From Gymnopus androsaceus JB14 (taxonomy: Eukaryota; Basidiomycota; Agaricomycetes; Agaricales; Omphalotaceae), in the NCBI GenBank assembly GCA_009733575.1, contig ML769452.1, positions 62,001 to 126,000 of the forward strand: DNA of 64,000 bases, given 5' to 3'. The position numbers and the translations under genes were made by a program. The notes below the pieces were generated by a model. The model made no database searches. It saw only the letters and a program-made list of their open reading frames with translations, and was not told the DNA's origin. Below, piece by piece: positions 54,987 through 64,000 of this stretch (the stretch's first letter is position 1; each line of letters starts with the position of its first letter).

Positions 54987-57423
54987 ATGGTCCACCCAGC
55001 TTCTCACCAAAAAACTGGCTCTAATGGTGCTATCCAGTCAGCTAGGCCCTCCTCCACTGATTCAGAAATCAAACTGGCCCATTGCAAAGACGAAGACGTC
55101 GAAAATCCGAGTCACGCTCGGCGGGGACCTCGAACATTGTCGTTAGTCGCACTGGTCATTGTTTTGAATCTGGCTACGTTCATAGTACGCTCGAGGCCCA
55201 TGTTCATTCGATTAGTGCTCATCTTTATTCAGGCAGCGCTGGATAATACGATTGTTGGTGAGCCAAACCCTTGGTCGTGATATTAGCGCGTCTATCTGAT
55301 CTGGGACTGACGGTTCAGCGACAGCAATCCCGACCATCACTTCCCGATTCCATTCTATCAGTGGTGAGTTTCTCGGGTACGGCAACAGGATCAAATCGTT
55401 AACTAGATGACTCTTTAGACATAGGATGGTATGGCAGCATCTATAGTAGGTTTATGGACTTCTATAATCTGTCATTCCAATGTGCTCGATCGTTTTATTT
55501 CAGTGCTTGCAATGACACCTTTCCAGCCTACCCTGGGCAAGGTTTACACAATGTGTGCGTAGTACCGACGTATACTGTAACACTGATACTAATTGACTGG
55601 GATTCTAGTCAGCAAAAAATGCGTTTATATCTCAGCTTTGTACCTTTTTCCACTCGTGGTCTGTATACCACTACTTATTCTTTTCTTCGGTTATCTAGGA
55701 TACTCTTCGAAGGTAATGGAATAAAGGGCATGGCTAAGCTGAAGCTGACCTCATTACAGTTGGTTCCATTGTGGGAGCATCCGCACCACACTCATCAGTC
55801 CTCGTCGTTGGCAGAGCTATGGCAGGATTGGGCGGGACGGCCATTTTCGCCGGAGGTATGAGTATCATCACAGACATAATCCCAAGAAAGCAACATCCAT
55901 TACACATATCGATTTTACAAAGTATGTTTGGGAGCGCAAATATGATTGGACCGCTTTTAGGTATGTTGAACCTGAAGGTCTCTATATTTGTTTAACGTCG
56001 ATACCTCCTCCCATTGGCGTAGGCGGCCTCTTTACAGATAAAATATCTTGGCGATGGTGCTTCTGGGTAATTATATATATCTCCGCGCCTGGATAGGAAG
56101 AACCGCTTACTGAAAGTCATGACCTAGATAAATGTACCATTCGGATTTCTCATTGCTTTAATCGTTTTCTGTTTCTACGATGAAGAACTCGATAGACAGA
56201 AAACGTTGTTACACCTTTCAGCAGAAGATTCTTCAATTGGACATCCTGGGATCAATTCTACTTATCACCAGCGTAGTCTGCCTTCTTTTGGCGTTGAACT
56301 GGGGCGGTACAAATTACAGCTGGAAAAATGCCATAATCATTTCTCTTGTTGTATCATCTGCCGTTCTCGTTTGTGGCTTTCGGGGTTGTACAATATATGC
56401 GCCCCCAAAGTGCGATAATTGTGAGAGAGATGTTTCAGATTTGACGATTCGCAAAACACTGCTTACGTCGATTTTAGCCTTCCCGACTTATCCGGAAATA
56501 CCCCGTTTATACAAGTGCTTGTATATGTTCTTTTTGACGATGGGTCGTTTCACGTAAGTTACTTCCTTTTCTATCACATTAAAACACTTCTTTGACTTTC
56601 CAATCGATGAATATAGGCACATTTACTATATTCCGTTTTATTTTCAGGTGAAAGAGGATTGTCATTTCTAAGGCTGCCGAGTTGAACAAATGATTCAGAC
56701 ATGCAAGGGAGTCTCCGCAATAGGCTCTGGCGTGCGCTTTCTACCATATTCTATTACTGCAACTCTATCGACGATTCTTTTGGGTGCCTTTATCAGTTCT
56801 ACGGGGCTTTTCGCGCCTGTGATGCTTATAGGGCCAGTGTTGTTCACTGTACGTCCCATCTAAAGTTTTCTTGCTTTCATAGCCTCTGAATTCAATGTAG
56901 ATTGGGTCGGGGCTGATTGCTTCTCTCCAGTTGAATACTTCAACTGCGAGATGGATTGGTTACCAAGTTATCACAGGAGCCGGGGCAGGAGCAGGCGTTC
57001 AAACTCCTTACATCGCTGTCCAAGCTGCTGTAGAATCCGGAGACGTTCATACCGCTAGTGAGACTGCCACTGATCATGCGAAATCTCCTGCTGAATAAGT
57101 CATAAATATCAGATGCGATTATCATGTTCATGACGGGTTTAGGAGGAGCTCTCTCTGTTTCTGTCGGACAGAACATTTTTGCGACTGTTCTTCTGCAGGA
57201 GATTCCAAAGTGCACCACTTTGGAGCTTAGTAGGACCGAAATTTTGAACTTGGGAGCGACCCAAATCCGTGATTCTATCCCTCCGGATCAGCTAGAAGGC
57301 ATTCTTGAAGCATTTGCACATGCTCTGGACAAGACGTTCCTCGGAATTCCGGTTTTCTCTGGGGCTGTCTGTATACTTCTTGCTTTCAGCTGTGAGTATT
57401 CCTTGGCTATGGCTCGTATTTAA
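54987..57423 (+). CDS. MFS drug:H+ antiporter, DHA2-like (14 spans)
   Basis: Plasma-membrane exporter of small organic compounds driven by protons. From the ATG at 54987, a hydrophilic N-terminus, then LVALVIVLNLATFI joined by an intron to AALDNTIVATAIPTITSRF (motif C of DHA transporters), DIGWYGSIYMLAMTPFQPTL then GK, VGSIVGASAPHSSVLVVGRA then MAGLGGTAIFAGGMSIITD, SMFGSANMIGPLLGGLFTDK and WRWCFWINVPFGFLIALIVF. The second half has LDILGSILLITSVVCLLLAL then NWGG, GSGVRFLPYSITATLST, RWIGYQVITGAGAGAGVQTP and FMTGLGGALSVSVGQNIFAT. Introns are short. The last span may continue in another frame (SIPWLWLVFNPM) to 57502, suggesting an indel near 57390. Substrate cannot be inferred. Confidence 0.82.
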
Positions 57424-59304
57424 TCCAATGGCAGATACTGATGGTTTTTTTGCGATGGATTTCACAAGTTGGTATACAGAAGGAGACATGAAGCTGACAT
57501 AGAGCCTGAAAAATAGCTTGGCTGATGCAACCACGGGTGGTGGACGAATAACATTAGGACCATTCAACATTTCTCAAGCATCTAGAGTAGATTATTTGAT
57601 TACAACAAATGACATGTATATATGCTCAAAAGATTACGCCTGCCGTCATCTTCCATCTTTTACTAGCAATCATATACGGCTACAAAGTACCCGACGCAAC
57701 TTGTTAATGGCTACCAACTTATTTTATGGAGCATTATTGACCAGTCGTTTGTGCACTCGCCGCTACACGCAGATCAAGATTTCGCTGGAATGAATTACTG
57801 AACAGCAGAGGTGGAGCAAATTAATTATCACAAACGGTTCTGAATTGAAAGTTTATTTCTCGAGACTCGGAGTCCTCCGAGGATCATGATCGACGACGAC
57901 ATAGAGTACATAGTAAATAAGTAGCGAAAAAGAATTGAGAAGTGGAGTGATCGGAGCGAGAGCCATTTAAGTATGCATTATCGACGAAGGCCTTCCAGTC
58001 ATTACGATTCGAACTTCGAGAGGCTTCGAGTCTGAGAGAGACACATATACCACGAATGGATATCGGAAATCAGAACCAGCTTGAAGTGGTCGTGGGGAAG
58101 CATCTCAATGGGCCCGCATCCCGTACCCTCCCGTATCTCCCCCAACAGGGTCCAGAACGCGAAAACACTCATAGATATACTGTAGAATGGTTACGAGCAG
58201 AGCTACGCAGAAAGCTGCCCTAGTCACGAAAACAGCGTCCGTTGTGCGGGGAGAGATAGCATAAGGCCGTATATATCCAACGCAACCGAAATGCGCGCGC
58301 CGTCCACAGTTCTGATGCAGGGAATGGTATTGCTTGGAGACGAGTTTTTCCAGGTGACAGCAGGGTCAACGACTAGACCCTCTCGTGAGTAGAATGCCGA
58401 AGTTCGGAGAAAAAAATTCGGGAGGAGAGTAAAAAATAACATCGACTTCTTCGACTGACTTGTTTTTCCCTGAACATCTCTGCTGGCCGGTGTCTGGTGC
58501 CTGTAAATGGGGCGACCATCATCCATCGTCCTGTGGAAAGGGCCGAAAGGCGTTCACGTTGAACGAGACAGAAGCCAGCATCATGTCGAATCAAAGATGG
58601 ATGTCAGTAGTAATCATCCCTATCTCAGATTTACATCCGCCACGAATTAGTAGACCCTTTGCTCTGCGTACCCGTAGAATTAAAGCATCGAAGAATTCAA
58701 GGCGTTTAAGGATGCGCCTTGTCTGCAGCTGGAATGATACTAAAATCATTACATGAATAAAAGACAGAAACTCAACGACAGTATCCTGAGCAGTAATTTA
58801 GATCAGTGTGGTAGCTACCAGGCACATGCGGCCCTTGTGCAGTTGGTAGGTATCACGGTTCTGAGTTCAGATATGCGCGTGTCTGCTAGTAGACGCAGAA
58901 TAGGAGGCTCTAGCGGAGAAGAGCTCAGAAAAGGTCAAAGCAAGACAATAAAAGAAAGAAATATGGAGCTTGAACCGGAGCTAAAGAACAATGGGATTCG
59001 GAAAAGGCAACAATGGATGATCGGGGTAACGGAACGAACAATTGATTTCGATAATAAGCGCTCGTTCCTGGCCTCCATATAAAGGCCATCGGCTCAAAGG
59101 ACAATTCATTCTTCTTTTCCCTTCTTCACCACTTGCTCTGCACTTGCTCCCACGTCGTCGCCCAGCGCGTCTCAACAAGGACTTCCTTCCGACACTGGTG
59201 TCGTCCCGTTTACCGATTTCCTAACTTTCATTTTCAAAGCCCAGCGTTCATTTTCAACCACTTTTCCACTCTCTTTACATTCTTTCAAACGACCGACGAC
59301 GAAA
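57424..59304. other. Long intergenic stretch without a supported gene
   Basis: About 1.9 kb. Open frames are short and unlike any family. The right part is promoter for the gene at 59305: TATAAAG at 59078-59084, then a long pyrimidine-rich CT leader, typical of strongly expressed fungal genes. Confidence 0.5.
59078..59084 (+). promoter_or_regulatory. TATA box of the Ser/Thr-rich secreted protein gene
   Basis: TATAAAG, about 220 bp before the ATG at 59305, followed by a C/T-rich leader. Confidence 0.5.
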
Positions 59305-60886
59305 ATGTTCTCGAAATCTGTTGCTCTTGTTTTGCTTGGTCTTTCCGTGTCGTCCAGCTTGGCTGCACCCACTGCCAAGTCCAACGATGCCACTTGTGAT
59401 GTGCGTAGATCGTCTTTGATTTTGTTTTTTCAATTGGCACTGATTATATAAATCATTTATAGGCTTCTGCCTCGGCTGTTGTGGTCACAAAAACTGTTAC
59501 AGTTACTCAGGCTGCTGCTGCTACGGCCTCTGCTGGTAGGTATCTAACGTTGCATATTTATTCACTTATTCACCTGAATTTTCAGTTGCCGACGCAAGTA
59601 CCTCGTCCTCGACCGGCGAAAGTACGACTTCCTCGAGCGGTCAAAGTACAACGTCCTCGAGCGGTAAAAGTACAACGTCCTCAAGTGGCAAAAGCAAATC
59701 CTCTTCGAGCGGCAAAAGTTCAGCTTCATCGAGCTCATCGAGCTCTTCCAGTGCCACCTCTACCAACGATAGCTCCACTGGAACTGCTGCAGTGTCGACA
59801 AATAATGGCTCGACCGGAACTGCTGCCGTGTCAACGGATAATGGCTCGACCGGAGCTGCTGCCACGTCCAGTGGTGCCACTACCACTGACTCCAGCTCTG
59901 TCGGTGTTCTCTCTACGACCGACGTGACTACCAACGCCACCGCCGATTCCACCGACCCCCAGTCGTCATTGCTTCTTGACTCTCGAGTCATTGCCACTGG
60001 ATTCATGCAAAACGGTCAAAGTAAGCCTTCTTCCTAAAATCTTTGATCTTTTTTAAAAAACTTTTCGTTCCATGGTAGATGTTGCGGAAGCTGGTCAAGT
60101 TGCTTCGCTTACATCAAACAACAATTTTATCAACTACTGTCTCACCCAGAACGTTCCCATTACGAATGGTCTGCAGATTTTGACCGGTTCATGTAACCCT
60201 GCTCCTATTGGAACTATCCCCGCTGTGACGAAGATGCCCTCGTCCAAGTTCTCGAACCCCGCCAACGGTGCTACCATCGCAGCCAACACAGACTTTACTA
60301 TCACGATGAACGTGAACAACCTCATCACTGGTAACTTTGTGAATGCGGATGAGAGCTACTTTGCTGCTCCCCAGCAAGTCGACTCCTCGACCGGTTTCGT
60401 CATTGGCCACACCCACGTCGTGATGGAACTCTTGACCGACCTGGCTCAGACGAAACCGACAAACCCTCAGGTATTTGCTTTCTTCAAGGGCGTTGACACT
60501 GCTGCTGTGAACGGTGCCGTTACTGTCGATGTGACGGCCGGTGTTCCTGATGGTGCATACCGTCTCTGCTCGATCAACTCGTCCGCAAACCACCAGCCTA
60601 TTATTGCCCGGTTGCTCAGCATGGAGCTCTCGATGACTGTGTTTACGTATGTCTTTTGTCTAATGCTAGCTATTGTGGAAACTGACAGATGATCTTTCTA
60701 GTTCACTGCGTCTGGCAACGCTGCTGCTAATTCCACTGCTCAAGCTGCAGCAGCTTCCGACTCGCAGTAAGTACTTGGCTTATATCTGTATCTGCGACTT
60801 TATCTCATCACATTTTTAGGAACCCTGCTGCTGGTGCTGCTGCGGCAGCCGTAAGCGCTTTCGGCGCAACTGGCACCGCTAGATAA
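59305..60886 (+). CDS. Secreted Ser/Thr-rich protein with conserved C-terminal domain
   Basis: Six exons. Signal peptide MFSKSVALVLLGLSVSSSLA; a low-complexity, surely O-glycosylated region built on repeats of STTSSSGKS and AAVSTNNGSTGT-type units (about residues 55-190). The conserved domain includes NGQ-NVAEAGQVASLTSNNNF, INYCLTQNVPITNG, GSCNPAPIGTIP, MPSSKFSNPANGATIAANTD, NADESYFAAPQQVD, IGHTHVVMELL, FAFFKGVD and VPDGAYRLCSINSSANHQPI. Similar agaricomycete proteins are uncharacterised secreted proteins; I know of no function. A missing C at 60606-60611 breaks APVAQHGALDDCVYFTASGN, so the current frame reads ARLLSME and stops in the following intron. The last exons are Ala-rich and could support a wall or membrane anchor. 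The gene is otherwise complete. Confidence 0.7.
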
Positions 60887-61256
60887 TGATTTTCGTATTA
60901 TGCCATCTTATACCCCGCCATTTAATGAGTTTACTGCCTCTTCGCATTTCGTCGTTTGTTGTATTCCTATCTCCCCGCGCAGTGGTTGTGCTTGTTTTTG
61001 GGCTCTGTTAGGTCTTCATACCCTTCTTTTATAGTCTTTCCTTGTTGCATTCAGAGCCTTTGGTATCCTTCGCTAGAAGAGGATAACTTGAAATAATTTT
61101 TCTAACTGTGTGAAGAAGTGCTTGACGTGCTCTTCGCTTCGACCTTTGATTGGGTGTACAATGATCCTAGCCGTAGTAAATTACATAGGTAGTATCGACA
61201 TTAATAAGTACTAGCAGTATAGGAAATATCAAGCCTGTTTGCATAAATTATTAGAA
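60887..61256. other. 3' intergenic region between convergent genes
   Basis: 370 bp of T-rich sequence after two converging stop codons. Probable polyadenylation region; no gene seen. Confidence 0.5.
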
Positions 61257-63287
61257 TCATACCTCTTCCTTCTCTCGCCTCTTTGAAGTCAAATCCCTAA
61301 TCTCATCTCCAACAGCTACAGCCCGTCTTGCTCCTAGCCACAGCATTGCTTCTCTATACGTCTTGGGCACCACCTTCCTGATCTTCTGCTGGTCCTTCAT
61401 GTCCCGCGACAAGTTTTTCCTCGCCGCGCCACGTAAACCGAAACTCATTGGTCGTTTTCTCAGTGCCGGTTTTGATGTCGACCACATTTGCCTGGACACC
61501 AACGTGCTACCACGAGCAACGACAAGAATTAAATGAGGTTGAGAATGATCAAGAATAGGGAAACGTACCACCTAACTGATATGCATGCTCCTTGCCATTC
61601 TCTCTTTCTTTGACAATCTCATCATACAATACCACACTCGTCAACCGCAAAATACTACCAATTGGAACTGGCAGCTTGAAGGAGATCTCATCCAGCGCAA
61701 GAAAGCGTACGCGACCCTCGACAGAACATGGATGCGTTGGAGAAACCGAGCTATTCGAAGCATGTAGAAAAAGTAGTTTGAGCTTAATCAAAGGAACCCA
61801 CCTCATATGCTAGGCGCATTAAATACCCTCCGAATATTTTCTGGTGGACATTTCTCTCCTGAGGGAACATGAGCATGCATTTTTCGATGCGTGTTTTGCC
61901 CATGGGCACAAGCTCCGCAGTGTACTCAAGTCCGTCCGAGTCCGCACCGGCAGCCTTGATTTCCTTTATGTCTGGAAGAGAAAGAGGACTAAGCAATGGT
62001 TTAACGAGAGGATGAAATGTCTCCACACACCATAATGGTAACCGAAGTGATTAGGCTGATCGATTACTTCTCCGAATTTGAGATAATTCTCATGTAGCGC
62101 TGCCGCTTCTTTGCTCGATGGCGGAACACGAGAGAGGGATCGTTGGGCAAGTGAGGCTCTCTTGAGTTTCAATTCTGCATTTGAAAAAGCCGTAAACATT
62201 CGGAAGTGAGGGTAGAGATAACCGTGTCGTTTACCTTGTCCGATTGTGAAAAGAGTCTTCTCTTCATCAGTAGAGATAATGAGGGGGTTGACTGGATATG
62301 CTTGATTGGTTTTCGCGTCTCGACAAACCATGGAGAATCTTCCTATAGATATAGAGACAATTTTGAGAACGACACAAGAAAATCATCCAGCATGTCACTT
62401 GCCCAACAAGATAGTTTCGTCTTTCTCACTCGCATCTTTAGCCATGGTCTCTATCCGTACCACCACTTCCATCGAACTTCGGCCAGTGTAGATCACTTGC
62501 CCACTTAAGCGAAGGTCATGGGTAGGGTTAAGTGGACGCAGCATGTCAATCCTGTGGCTTTATGAGCGAATGATTGAAAGAAGATGGAAGATCGATACTC
62601 ACCGTTCAACGCCAGCAGTGACAATATAGAGTCCCATCTCTTCCACTTTAAGCGCAGATCTAGACGTTGGGCCAAGAACATGCTTATAGGATATTGAACC
62701 CGCCAGAGAGTCCAAATGCTCGATGATTCTATCTAAGAATTCACGGACCCATAGAAATTGAAAACCAGTAACGACTCACTTCCCAGTCCTAATCCCTCCA
62801 GAAGCATTAACGTACTCTTCTAAAAAGTTGGGATCCGTAGCAAAAGGAAGGACGAATTCCGTATATGAATCATGCATATTTCGCGATGGTAGATTATCAT
62901 GAGAGTCTGTAGAACTTTTGACTCCTGAGGACTGCTGAGCTTCTCTCCGAGTCTCCTCTTGCGCCATTGTCAGCCGGGCTTCTGCCCAGAGACTGGGAAT
63001 CCGCATAGGCAAGATCGATCGAATAGAAGGGTCGACTCTTCTGTTCTATATTTTTTATTTAGAGCTCAGTCGGGACTCGTCTGAACTAGCAGGGGCAACA
63101 ACTTACTAACAATGTTCAGTAGGGAGTCCATTGCAGTAACATCTTGGGTTTCTTCTTTTACAGCTGCTGGAGCAAGTCGATTCACTGTGTTACGGACATA
63201 AGGAGTTGTCGTAAACCGTCTAATGGTGAAGGTAGAGTACAGAGAGGATGATTGCCGTAATCTTTGCCGTAATCTGTACGGATACAT
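61257..63287 (-). CDS. Mitochondrial acyl-CoA thioesterase, ACOT9-like double hotdog
   Basis: Hydrolyses acyl-CoA thioesters in the mitochondrial matrix. Start MYPYRLRQRLRQSSSLYSTF then TIRRFTTTPY at 63287, an Arg/Ser-rich import signal. Next come MRIPSLWAEARLTMAQEETR, MHDSYTEFVLPFATDPNFLE then EYVNASGGIRTGK, and hotdog 1 with IIEHLDSLAGSISYKHV, LYIVTAGVERIDMLRPLNPT, LSGQVIYTGRSSMEVVVRIE. Hotdog 2 has MGKTRIEKCMLMFPQERNVH then QKIFGGYLMRLAYE, and VRFLALDEISFKLPVPIGS. It ends KKVVPKTYREAMLW-like (RKVVPKTYREAMLWLGARRA). Intron positions are clean. One base missing at the T5 run 61414-61418 shifts the frame between FRFTWRG and the conserved end; with it the gene stops at 61257. Confidence 0.85.
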
Positions 63288-63589
63288 CGCCTGGAACGTG
63301 AAAGGTAATTGAAGCTTGGTTCAATGGTTAAAGGTTAAAGGAGTCAGGAGTCAGCTACGAAGGGTTTAGAGGGAGGAACGCAAGAAAAACGATAGCGGAT
63401 AGTTTCTTCCGCTCCGGCTCCGTTGATTCCCGATGGAATTTAGGGCAGGCTTATCCGCGTGGGGGGCCGTCGCCAAGTTTTAGTAAGTACTAGTATTATT
63501 CATGGAACTATAGCTTATTGAGATTTTGTCTTCTACTTTTAAAAAAATCGTAGATTAGGTATCTCCTTGCTTAATTATGCACTCCGACT
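63288..63589. other. Short intergenic region
   Basis: Upstream region of the thioesterase and downstream of the SurE-like gene, both on the minus strand. Nothing else seen. Confidence 0.5.
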
Positions 63590-64000
63590 CTATGAACTAG
63601 GAGCGCAGGTAAGGAAACTGCCCAGCCTATTCAGAACCGTTTCTTGTGTTGCTGCATCCACATCCAGCAATGTGCTTGCATTAAACACGCTCACACTGCT
63701 AAAGCATCCATCAAGCGCCACTACTTCGGATTCCCCTGGTAGGTGTGTTGAGCCGCAAGTCTCTACGTCCGTTGCACTGGAGTCAGCAATAACTCGAGTC
63801 AAGACAAAGCTGTAGTCTGATACTTCAGTGCAATTGGTTATCGGGGGATAATTGATATTGAGGCTAATCCCAGGGGGAAGTATTTCGCCAGGGCTAGCCA
63901 GCAGAGCGTCAACAAAGTTGACAGTGAGTTGGGCATAGATGTTTGAAGCGAGTGTGTTTGTGGAAGTTGGATCCGAGTCGAGAGTGGTGTATGAGACTTG
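63590..64000 (-). CDS. SurE-like secreted acid phosphatase, C-terminal part (cut by window edge)
   Basis: The frame is open from the right edge to TAG at 63590. It reads VSYTTLDSDPTSTNTLASNI, YAQLTVNFVDALLASPGEIL then PPGISLNINYPP, NCTEVSDYSFVLTRV, VETCG, LPGESEVVALDGCFSSVSVF then NASTLLDV, VLNRLGSFLTCAP. This resembles the C-terminal half of fungal SurE-family (survival protein E) 5'-nucleotidase/acid phosphatases, which carry a conserved LNINYP-type strand and cysteines in the secreted forms. The catalytic Asp pair and signal peptide lie outside the window. Confidence 0.7.
   Translation of the reverse strand, partial: QVSYTTLDSDPTSTNTLASNIYAQLTVNFVDALLASPGEILPPGISLNINYPPITNCTEVSDYSFVLTRVIADSSATDVETCGSTHLPGESEVVALDGCFSSVSVFNASTLLDVDAATQETVLNRLGSFLTCAPSS

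Noticed and set aside
57518..57793. Plus-strand frame downstream of the MFS gene
   Set aside because: No domain and it begins in the 3' flank; probably chance.

Overview
The window is nuclear DNA of a filamentous basidiomycete, most likely an agaricomycete (mushroom-forming class). Genes are split by many short introns (about 48-75 bp, mostly GT-AG, a few GC-AG) and products have clear fungal homologues. Gene families typical of Agaricomycetes are present: F-box/LRR-like proteins, a beta-1,6-glucanase, small secreted Cys-rich proteins, a CCCH-RRM-RBR ubiquitin ligase and an Ngaro-like retroelement. There is no operon structure. All identifications come from reading the translated sequence and remembered family motifs; no database was searched.

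Layout. 0-5.5 kb: an F-box relic, mitochondrial tryptophanyl-tRNA synthetase (minus), the rRNA dimethyladenosine transferase DIM1 (minus) and a divergent F-box gene (plus). 6.4-9.0 kb: secreted phospholipase B (minus). 10-14.4 kb: a DIM1 relic fused to a broken copy of a HExxH protein, a zinc-finger-like gene, then a fuller HExxH copy interrupted by a hAT-like MITE. 15.1-18.7 kb: the eIF2D homologue TMA64 (minus) divergent from a broken F-box paralogue. 18.5-23.1 kb: two copies of a ~1.5 kb segment, each with a three-exon small secreted Cys-rich protein gene, separated by a RecQ-like helicase relic and a hairpin-rich patch. 23.8-26.2 kb: two short TIR elements and a TMA64 relic. 26.4-40.7 kb: the densest stretch, with urea transporter DUR3, GH30 beta-1,6-glucanase, AP-1 beta subunit, ISD11 and an aspartic protease. 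41.4-44.4 kb: an aldolase relic and a dienelactone-hydrolase-like gene. 44.7-54.6 kb: a second, decayed copy of the aspartic-protease 3' region, split by a 5.67 kb tyrosine-recombinase retrotransposon, then the RBR ligase. 55-64 kb: an MFS exporter, a Ser/Thr-rich secreted protein, a mitochondrial acyl-CoA thioesterase and a SurE-type phosphatase cut by the window edge.

Two themes run through the window. First, local duplication and decay: F-box, DIM1, TMA64, HExxH, secreted-protein and protease sequences each occur as a fuller copy plus relics a few kb away. Second, many otherwise complete conserved genes carry one or a few single-base length changes, often in homopolymers. Adding or removing one base restores family-conserved residues, so draft-assembly indels are a serious alternative to true pseudogenes.

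Functionally the genes are a mix of housekeeping (mitochondrial translation, rRNA methylation, translation re-initiation, clathrin adaptor, Fe-S cluster assembly) and secreted or transport functions expected of a saprotrophic or plant-associated fungus.
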